Source: Lutraria lutraria (lineage: Eukaryota > Mollusca > Bivalvia > Venerida > Mactridae). From it: a DNA stretch of 64,000 nucleotides. This document shows, in pieces, positions 55,940-64,000 of the stretch. The stretch covers positions 9,692,414 to 9,756,413 of the forward strand of contig OZ026835.1 of the NCBI GenBank assembly GCA_964023205.1, written 5' to 3'. Under the pieces are notes generated by a model. It was not told the origin of the DNA, searched no databases, and saw only the letters and a list, made by a program, of their open reading frames with translations. The translations under genes and the position numbers were made by a program. Every line of letters starts with the position of its first letter. The stretch's first letter is position 1.

Positions 55940-56178
55940 GGTTTATTGAAGCACCAACAGCCATATTTATTTGGGATTTCTCCAGCCTTAGCAATAACTG
56001 TTGAGTATTACCCCAGGTGCAGACATGGATTATATAAGAACCAATTTGACCTGCTGTAAGCCAGCTGAACAGTTTCCTCAAATATGAATATTTTCTACTC
56101 CTAGGTGGATTTTGAACTCACAGAGGTGAGGGGCTTGTGATCACTATAGTCAGAGACTGTAACCACTCAGCCATAGAG
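55940..56178 (-). repeat. tRNA-derived SINE, family of 243-416
   Basis: On the minus strand: TATGGCTGAGTGGTTACAG (A-box region), CACAAGCCCCTCACCTCTGTG, GAGTTCAAAATCCACC (degraded B box), TGAGGAAACTGTTCAGCTGG, and a tail ending 'ggtgcttcaataaacc'. Longer and better preserved than the first copy. Confidence 0.75.
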
Positions 56179-56680
56179 ATCCCTATAGGACTTACAAAAA
56201 ACAAAAAGTATGGTACACTTTCCATACTGACTGAAGTTGAAAATAATCAAGAACACAGGATTTTTGGAATTTGTGCAGGAACTTAAATCAAGAACTGCTT
56301 ATGACCAGTTCATGAACTATCCTTAAATGGCTTGAAATGTTCATGGTTTTATGAACTCAATTTCCTAGGGGATTAGGACCTCCAAAGATCAAGTTTCACA
56401 ATCAGGACTTTGATGTGCCAATATTACTTAAGTGGTCAAATTTTGAAACCATCCCATAATCTATGAGCATATAAAATTTGGCAAGAAAAAATCACTGGGT
56501 GTGAAAACCTACAGTTTAATTGTTGACCCAGGAACTTTTCATGCCTTTGTTATAAAAGTCAATCTTGCATCATTATTGACCCTTAGTTTTAAAGACTATT
56601 ACATAAAGTTCTACCCAGTAAATCAATAGCTCTACTCTCTAAAAATGTCATATTGAACAATCAATTAATAAAATATGCAA

Positions 56681-57028
56681 AGTCAAACCTGTGATAGTGG
56701 CCACCTTCAAACAAAGACCTACGATAGAGGTCACCTCCAAACAAAGACCTATGATAGTGGCCGCCTTAAAAAAGAAGGCCTATGATAGTGGTCACCTCCA
56801 AACAAAGGCCTACAATAGTGGCCACCTCCAAACAAAGGCCTATGATAGAGGCCACCTCCAAATAAAGGCCATACTGTGAATAAAGGCCATTCTTTTAAAA
56901 AGTGTCATTGATTGTCTAGAACAATACGATTAACCTCAGAATGAAGCCCACCTTTCATAAAGGCCACATTTTGTCTTTCCCAAGGGTGACCTTTGTTCAG
57001 TGACCTTTGTTCACAGGTTTGACTGTAA
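56681..57028 (+). mobile_element. MITE, TACAGTCAAACCTGTG family, expanded by a 30-bp repeat
   Basis: The left end AAGTCAAACCTGTGATAGTG and right end TCACAGGTTTGACTGTAACA are inverted. The left part has expanded to about six tandem 30-bp units (CCTCCAAACAAAGGCCTATG then atagaggcca; 56690-56875), encoding the artefactual frame at 56691-56879. Confidence 0.8.
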
Positions 57029-57423
57029 CAGAGGATTGATAACAAGGCCAAGATTTAGCATTCATCCTAGCCTACTATTTATTGTGATATCTCGACCACC
57101 TCCTGGTGTTTTCTAGTGACTTACTCTATTTATTTAAAGATCATTGACTTAACCTTTATATTTTGTTCAGCTTCCCAAGAGAAATCTAAAGTAATTAGTG
57201 CCTAATGGTAACAAAGACATACTTTTTGCTTAAGTCTGCCTTGTCAATTTGAGCACTTAATTAAATTTGGTTACCATGTATGCAGTTACATGACAGCTTA
57301 AAGGTGTAAGCTTCTGTGAACTTTCAAAGCTAGTATCGCAAGAAATATAAATATTTTCGATATTTCATTTAATGATGTGATAAATAATTACAACAAATAA
57401 TCACTTTTATTAACATATGTACA

Positions 57424-57448
57424 AAAAAAAAAAAAAAAAAAAAAAAAT
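57424..57448. repeat. Poly-A tract
   Basis: About 25 consecutive A. No recognisable retroposed gene lies upstream, so it is called only as a homopolymer. Confidence 0.85.
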
Positions 57449-57689
57449 TACGAATATAGTAAATACATTATAGACAGTAAGGTTTTTTTACCCAAAGATT
57501 CAAGTTTGCTTCATGCTCTAAAAGAGACTCAGGTTGGCTTTAAACATAGAACAGACTGGTTGCTTTATTGTGAATACACATACATAGACTAGTTGTATTT
57601 TAGTTTTTACTTAAAATTAGACAGGCAGCTTTATAGATAAAAGAAACAAGAAGTGTTGGTGAAACACGAATGCATCCTAATTAGGCCAA

Positions 57690-58060
57690 CTATATAGTAA
57701 TTAAGACCTTGACCGTTGACCTTAAAACCAATATGGGTCATCCACATGTGATGACCAACCTCAAAACTAAGTCCAAAACCAACCTTAGGCCAACTTGCTC
57801 TTCAGTCATTCAGTGGACAAGGTTTTTGTGTTGAAAGTCGCTGTGACCTTGACCTTTGACATACTGACCTCAAAATCGATAAGGGTCAATAACATGAGAT
57901 GAACAACCTTTAAACCAAATCTATGCAGCTAAATTGACCAAATCGTTCTCTATTTATTGCATGGACAAGGTTTGATTACAGACTGACCGATCGACAGACA
58001 GACCGATTGGCAGAAGGACAGATCGACTGACTTGTGCAAACCAATATATTCCCTTTTCTG
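57690..58060 (+). repeat. 'gaccttgacctttgacc' interspersed repeat, third copy
   Basis: It contains 'aagaccttgaccgttgacct', 'atgggtcatccacatgtgat', then 'tggacaaggtttttgtgttg', 'gctgtgaccttgacctttga', and ends in a GACnGACnGAC-rich segment ('cgatcgacagacagaccgat'). Comparable to 48770-49560 without the inserted transposon. Confidence 0.65.
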
Positions 58061-58144
58061 TGAAAATGGGCATAATTAGTTGCCTTAAATCAAGTAACCA
58101 GTCTGGTAAAATTATTTTTGCTGTTTGCTTAATTTATAAGACAG

Positions 58145-58338
58145 GCTGGTTTCGAGTCATATGAGGCGGACAGTTCACCTAACCATCGTTCCTGTGAAGA
58201 ACCAGTACTGAACTTCTATCCTGACTGTAAGCAACCGCCTACTTTCTCACATAAAAAGACACAATGACCCTCTATCACATAGAGGTTACAGTGATTTAAA
58301 GTCAGTGACCTTAACTGCTCGACTACAGAGCCTTGTTT
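58145..58338 (-). repeat. tRNA-derived SINE, family of 42358-42560
   Basis: On the minus strand: GTCGAGCAGTTAAGGTCACT, GACTTTAAATCACTGTAACC, TTTATGTGAGAAAGTAGGCG, TACTGGTTCTTCACAGGAAC, GATGGTTAGGTGAACTGTCC. The B box is destroyed (GGTCATTGTGTC). Confidence 0.75.
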
Positions 58339-58476
58339 GGTTTGGTTTTTATTTCAGATAAACTGGTTACTGTATAATTAAGGCAGACAGGTTGTTTAAT
58401 ACTCAAGACAGATTGTTTAATACTCAAGATAGAATCAGGTTCAAGCATACTTTAGACAGACTGGTTGCATGATAGA

Positions 58477-58660
58477 CAATCAAACCTGTGAACAAAGGCC
58501 ATCGATCTTGGAAAAAGTACAATGCGGCCTTTAATGACAGGTGGCCCTTCTTCAGAGGTCATTTTGTTGCAAATTGTAAGTGAAGGTTTTTAAAGAAATG
58601 GCCTTAATTCACAGGGTGGCTTTCATTCAGAGGTGGTCACTAACACTGATTTGGTTGTAC
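58477..58660 (+). mobile_element. MITE, TACAGTCAAACCTGTG family
   Basis: It starts ACAATCAAACCTGTGAACAA; internal order ggccatcgatcttgg, gcggcctttaatgac, cagggtggctttcattcaga matches the family; it ends tttggttgta. Confidence 0.7.
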
Positions 58661-58979
58661 ATAAAACAGACTAATCAATTCAGTCCCTGGATTTAATATC
58701 AATATCATATAGAGTAAAAAAATGACACAGTTCTTTGTCTACAAGAAACATAAAGAAAACATGTAACATAACTTGATACGTACACGATGTATCAATTCAA
58801 GTTTTAATCTACTTTAGAAATGAAAGTGAAGTAGATGTAAAATGAGAATATTAAAGTCATTTTTTATATTCATTTATTAAAAATTTAATAATAGATTGTT
58901 GAAACATGATGTAGCTACAATGCAAGAATTGTGTAAAATCACTCACAAGAGATGAGAAAGTAAACAAAAACGAAACTGT

Positions 58980-59200
58980 AAAATTTACTTAACCTAGTAC
59001 AGAATCATTCTGAGTCCAAATTAAATCAAGGTCAAAGTGGGATTAGTTGATATGGGTGGATTGAGAATAATCATATGTATCAACTGTATGAGTATCAAAG
59101 CATTCTAGTAGGTGGTGTTGGTGCAGACGAAACGGTAGAATCTACTTTACCTCGTATGGACGGATGGACAGGACAATCACTATATATATAGGCATAAAAA
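58980..59200 (+). repeat. Interspersed repeat, third copy of 34740-35065 family
   Basis: 'ttaacctagtacag', 'aaatcaaggtcaaagtggga', 'gatatgggtggattgagaat', 'catcaactgtatgagtatca' style order plus 'tggacggatggacaggacaa', 'tcactatatatata'. Confidence 0.6.
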
Positions 59201-60950
59201 CCCATAAAATCTACCTACACACTGAAAATTATCTGGGTAGGGTTACTGCAAACAAAGATTTTAAAAGATTGGCCTGACAAAGATTTTATACAAATTATAC
59301 TGGCTAATGAAAAACTGATTGAGGCAGCATTTAAACAATTGAACACAATAAACTGTATATTAAGGACTATTCACACTAATATACATCAAGACACTATACT
59401 TTCCACTCTTCTTCCCATCAGTTAATACTAAGAAAGTATAAGACATTTGCTGTAATTCAGTTCAAAGTTTAAGAGCAAATTAATTTACATAGGAGTACAT
59501 TTTTATTGCTTTCAACTCACTTTGTTCTTCGACTACACCATACAAAATCTGGAAGAACAGCGGTGAGCTAGAATATAAGCTTTATTGTAAAAGCACTGAA
59601 ACACATTTAAAGTTTATGTGATATATTATAAGCTACCCAAAATTTTATACCACCTAACATCCTATAATACCCCACCACAACTTAGTATCACCCCATCTTT
59701 CATACAAACATCACTCTTTTTTTTTCATTGAGATAAACGATGTTTTTCAACAATTTTTGGACTTGATTTTGATAAAAAGGAAAAAAATCAAGTTCCGACA
59801 GTACTTTCAGTGCTTTGATTCAGAAATATATGCTGCCAGTTCAACTAACCAGTTTTTCTTGACAGTATTGAATAACCAGTTTTAATTAACTTACCCATCT
59901 ACAAGAAATTCAAAACATGACTTTCGAGCGACACAATTATGTTGACTTTGATGTATATGTCACAATCCATTTAAATTTACACATGTTATCTAAAGACTTA
60001 CCATGAAAATATCTTCCTTGATCCTTTCATGTACAGATATTTCTTCATTTAAAGTTTCCTTAAAAAGTTATCATTATACAACAGATCACAATATTACATG
60101 TATTTTATCAGGTACACATTATAAAGCTTGTAAACACTCATGAATGAATTTCCATTATACCAGGCATTATACCAGGTAATCCATTTTGACAATTGATAAT
60201 TTAATTCATTACTTTAAATGTAAAAAAAACACTAAAAAAACAACATATCACAGAAAATGGTGGCACTATTTTACAATTATACATTTAGCCACAAGTATCA
60301 TGAGTAAGTAGTTTCAAAAAACATTTTCACACAAAAAAAGAAAAAATAATTATTTGTTCATCCGTGCAAAAAATCATCCAGAGTTATAAAAATTTGTACA
60401 AATTTTGATAAAAAAAAATTGAATTTATTTTAATAAGGTAAATTAATTTTAATTTTCAGTCAAATTTTCAGTCAATCCAGGTTAACGAGATATTAATCCA
60501 GGTGCAACATACTATTTTTACTGATCGTCTAAAACAACAAAGAAAATCGAGGCACATGTAAATGTACAAAATTATTATACAATGTATTTCAACTAATTGA
60601 ACTTGTAGGAGTGCACACATCACTATCTGTACCTATTAAACCTTGATATGATGTTACTTTCTGCCTGCAAAATCAATTAATATGAAAAAAACTTGAAGTT
60701 CACACAGAGTAAATTACTAAATACATATTTTATAGTTTTCTACTGAATGTAACAATCGTGCATCTCACGCATCTCTTCGTGAGTTTGTTTCAAGATTTAA
60801 TGGGACTTGTTGGGAAACAATGATTTAAGGCCATCTTTAAAAAATATGTTTGTTTGTGGTAACCCTACCTAGAGAATTTTCAGTGGCTAGGAGATCAACT
60901 GATTTTTTACATTGAACCCAATATACCTGTTAAAATGCTATTTATATATA
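59201..60950. other. Non-coding region with a short inverted repeat pair
   Basis: A segment at 59213-59275 (acactgaaaattatctgggtagggttactg) recurs inverted at 60813-60885 (ggtaaccctacctagagaattttcagtg), about 70 bp at each site. A candidate minus-strand exon at 60060-60004 has a donor and acceptor but cannot be joined in frame to AEBP2. Otherwise nothing supported. Confidence 0.4.
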
Positions 60951-61932
60951 CAGTAAAACCCCGATTATTCGAATGTCATTGGGCCCTGAAAATTCATTCG
61001 GATAATCCATGGTTTCGAATAATCCATTTCAGTATTATGTACTGGTTGGAAACAATAAATTCCGTACTGTCCGTATATTGCAAGGGAGTTAACTCTCGTA
61101 TGCAAACATGACCTCACGTGAGTGATAATGAGAATAAAATAAAATGTATAACAAACAACTAGGATTTATATACATGCGTGTATGTAAGTCCTGGCACACA
61201 CTTATTATTTATCCTTGTTTTATGAATGTATGAGTTAATTAACAAATGAAACAATAATTTTGGTTAAATAAATACCCGCGCATTTATGGATTATGCAGAA
61301 CATAATCTGACACAATAATATGTCATTCTCACTTCACTTACTAACGATCGACTAGGCATCGCTATCGTCACATTCTAAACCAATTAAAGAATCGAAGACG
61401 TAATGTTTTTATGTTCGGTACATTTTTTCACTAAATCATCATATTCTAGTTAGCTTTGTTTAACTGTGTTCGAATCAGTTTTTAAATTTTGAATGACGTT
61501 GAAATGCAAATAATTTCATACAGATCACCAGGTACGTACACGTATTAACTTATTATAACCGAGATCACAGTGAAATATTCGTCGTGATAAGTATAAAATC
61601 GTAACAAACAATATGGTCAACTTAACAATAATTAAACTGTTGACACGCTTCGTGTATGAATTGATGTTACACATTGTTTGTCACACGACATTTGATTCTC
61701 AATCGGCCATTGTTATCAATTGATATTCGAATAATATGTGTGAAAATACGCGCATTCGTAACTTTAGGGACGAAATAATGTATTCGGATTACACCAGGTA
61801 TTCGTAAAATCCGATTCGTATAACCGGGGTTCGTCGTAGTTGAAATATATAGACGTAATCGGGACCGTATATTTTATTCGGATAATACCGGGTATTCGGA
61901 TAACCGGTGTTCGGATAATCGAGGTTTTACTG
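60951..61932. mobile_element. 982-bp Tigger/pogo-like non-autonomous element
   Basis: Ends CAGTAAAACCCCGATTATTCG and CGGATAATCGAGGTTTTACTG are inverted and flanked by TA on both sides. The CAGT...AACC-cGATTATcCGAA-type terminus is characteristic of pogo/Tigger elements (Tc1/mariner superfamily). The ends carry several internal repeats of 'ttcggataa'. No transposase reading frame is present; a 67-codon frame at the right end (minus) is by-product. Confidence 0.88.
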
Positions 61933-63024
61933 TATATTAAAAAAAAATTACCCAAGAGGCCAAACAAAGTTGGGTAAGGGCCGTTATTGGTGAGTAAGTA
62001 GTGTAATTATAACCCCAAACAAACAATTTTTTATGGATGACCTACGAAAACATTTATTTGTTTGCACTGATAAAATTCCACTATGTTGTTTTAATGGTGT
62101 TCAATACACAGATGCATCTTAGTGCAGACTTGTTACTCAGTTCTTGGCAAAGGACAGGATTATGTTGCATTCATGATGGTATAAGGCAAATATAATTACT
62201 TGTAATACATAAAACAACAAAGAGTTTACAATCATTTAACACTGTATGGTGAAGTCAACAAGTATACTGGTATATATGTACATTAACATCAAGCATGGAT
62301 TTATTACATAAGACTGCATGTACTTAGCCTTAAATACTGTACTTTTTTCACTTCAGTGTTCTGAATTGTGCAAAAATCATTATGTCAACGTTATAAAAAT
62401 GGTATGATGCTCAATTATCGTTATTTCTAGTTACATCAGATAATTTAATTCATTTTACTACACATTTTGAGAATTTTATATTATTAGTATATAACCTTAA
62501 TTGGAACATTCAATACAAAGTGATTCAAGCATAAAGTTTTTTCACTATGCTGCAAAATGTCAAGATGACATAAGCTATTAAAGAAATTAATAATTTAGGA
62601 ATTACATAATTATTATACAATATTTAACCTATATAAACAAGTGTTTTTGGATATTTGGAATCAGTTCTAAACTTGTTCCATCCACGCAAGTATCAGCCAA
62701 CTTATTCACATGAAAAAGCTTTTTACAAAACATTCATACAACAATTTAAAGCCTTAGTATAATGTTTCATAACCCCACCATAAAAATATAAGAGAGAGAT
62801 ACATGTTTCTGAGTAACATTATATCTCAAGCAGATTTATCTTCATGAACACAGTCTGTCCCTTGTGGCAGAGAAAATTTAAATTACCATAAAAACATACA
62901 ACCAATAACCAGTCTACACTTGAACATTAGGAAAAGATAAAAACTAAATTGTAACTATAAGACATTCTGGAAATTTAGCATTATAACTACATGGAATAAT
63001 GCAGATCAAGATAATGTCGAAAAC

Positions 63025-63215
63025 ATGCCCATGGTCCAGAGATTTAGTGAGCCAAAGACTTTAACCCAGAGTTTCTGGGTTTGAATTTCAGAGTTGTGGC
63101 AGGTCATACATGTACCCTTCTTTGAAAATGTGTCAACAATGTCAATTTTCCTCCAAATGTGAATATCAAGATTCTTCTGGAACATCACAGTACGTACTGG
63201 TCAGAATACTTATAA
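63025..63215 (+). repeat. tRNA-derived SINE, family of 36690-36957, diverged
   Basis: 'ccatggtccagagatttagt' (A-box region), GGGTTTGAATTTCAGAG (degraded B box), GGCAGGTCATACATGTACCC, AACAATGTCAATTTTCCTCC and TACTGGTCAGAATACTTA follow the order of the 36690-36957 copy. Confidence 0.6.
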
Positions 63216-63359
63216 TCCAAGACAACTGGTATGGTGAACCAGTCACTGTATACATATAACTGAAACAGCGATTTTTTGGCCTGTTCGGGAGAAAGGTACT
63301 CAGGTACCAGACAAATTGGGAAAATTATGCAGCGTTTTGACCCGGATTGGGAATTTTTA

Positions 63360-63525
63360 AAAAAACATAGACATTTATATTATCTACTGCTCCTCATTCA
63401 GCACTGAATTTAATAAAAAATAACTGTTGCTTTTTTTTACGAAAAAAAAAATTCTGCACCAGATTAGGAATCTTTTTCCTTTGAAATTGGGAAAATGGAT
63501 AATTTTTTCGAATTCACAGGGGGGG
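63360..63525 (+). repeat. Interspersed repeat shared with 21720-21885
   Basis: 'tctgcaccagattaggaatc', 'tttttcctttgaaattggga' and 'aaatggataattttttcgaa' match 21800-21860. A poly-G run follows at about 63521. Confidence 0.55.
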
Positions 63526-64000
63526 CCAAAATTTGGTCATATTAGTATTTAGAACTTACATTTAACTTTTAAGTACTTATTTGTTTGTTTGTGCCAAAAT
63601 TCTTAAAGTTGACTGAGTACTTTCCCACTTTGTGGTTCTTGGTTAATTGAGTTCTTCAGAATATGAATTACAAGAATGAAACAAAATAAAATTGTTCGAT
63701 CATATCGCCATAACAACTTCGCATGACATGAAATTTTCCCTAATGATGCAATTTTTCCCTCTCATACATAGACAAACCTGTCAACAATTATGGCCACAAG
63801 TGGGAGAAGACACAAGTTGGCCTTCATGCACAGTTGACCTGTACTCAGAAGATACAATGTCCATCTTATACATACATGAGAGCTTAAAGTGACCGCATGT
63901 TATCCAAAGTGTGTGAATATTCACAGGTAAATAGACTCAGGCTTTTACCGGTAATATACATTACTTACAATTATCATAAACTTTTTTGTATCATGTAACA

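Larger units (their letters stand above)
61933..64000. other. Non-coding region to window end
   Basis: AT-rich. Apart from the SINE at 63025-63215 and the shared repeat at 63360-63525, I see no feature. A 66-codon frame at 63692-63892 has no recognisable domain. Confidence 0.45.

Noticed and set aside
60004..60060. Additional AEBP2 coding exon
   Set aside because: Joining it to exon 2 (first bases TGAGTC) in its only open frame gives an immediate TGA, so it is kept only as a hypothesis.
61764..61967. 67-aa minus-strand ORF with repeated RIPGIIRI-like motifs
   Set aside because: It translates the repeated terminal region of the Tigger-like element.

Overview
Eukaryotic, AT-rich, repeat-dense nuclear DNA, most likely from a mollusc and probably a bivalve. 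The reasons are an intron-rich animal gene, several tRNA-derived SINE families, many short TA-flanked DNA transposons, LINE and BEL/Pao remains, and interspersed repeats of a kind I know from bivalve genomes (the 'gaccttgacctttgacc' family and the 'gatggccctat...gctcac...gtgagctaaaa' family). I see no bacterial-type operon, rRNA gene, CRISPR array or intact tRNA gene. The species is not determinable by reading.

Region 1, 1-7.2 kb: a nested mobile-element zone. Two direct repeats of about 450 bp (901-1362 and 6139-6572) look like LTRs. Between them lie BEL/Pao remnants in both orientations (1640-1972 minus; 2020-2296 plus), acidic ORF fragments, and a frameshifted non-LTR retrotransposon on the minus strand (about 2937-6138). 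Just beyond, a short secreted PAN/apple-like reading frame (6915-7214, plus) may be a first exon.

Region 2, 7.2-17 kb: SINE and MITE fragments, then one clear plus-strand gene with a single coding exon (14598-15884, 428 aa). It is an unrecognised basic, probably disordered protein with five RRxS motifs. A plausible 5' UTR exon ends at 13770.

Region 3, 17-48.6 kb: a minus-strand gene that I reconstruct as the orthologue of AEBP2 (Drosophila jing), the zinc-finger cofactor of Polycomb repressive complex 2. Six coding exons (48563-48529, 47968-47855, 46406-45817, 28562-28438, 28009-27942, 27473-27323) join with consistent phases into exactly 361 codons, that is 360 aa plus stop. Intron 3 is about 17 kb and carries a 1.5-kb 23-bp satellite, a SINE pair and several MITEs. 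Intron 1 is largely an array of a CACATGATC motif.

Region 4, 48.6-64 kb: upstream of AEBP2 in gene orientation. It holds a 476-bp palindromic transposon with an 8-bp target duplication about 0.4-0.8 kb from the AEBP2 start codon, a 48-bp minisatellite (50.48-51.47 kb), a 40-bp minisatellite (53.98-55.09 kb), SINEs, MITEs and a 982-bp Tigger-like element (60951-61932). No convincing coding exon was found there.

The two confident genes appear functionally unrelated, and I see no clustered multi-gene system. The most informative observations are the AEBP2 model, the multi-RRxS protein, the palindromic transposon near the AEBP2 5' end, and several unnamed repeat families with unusual internal architecture.
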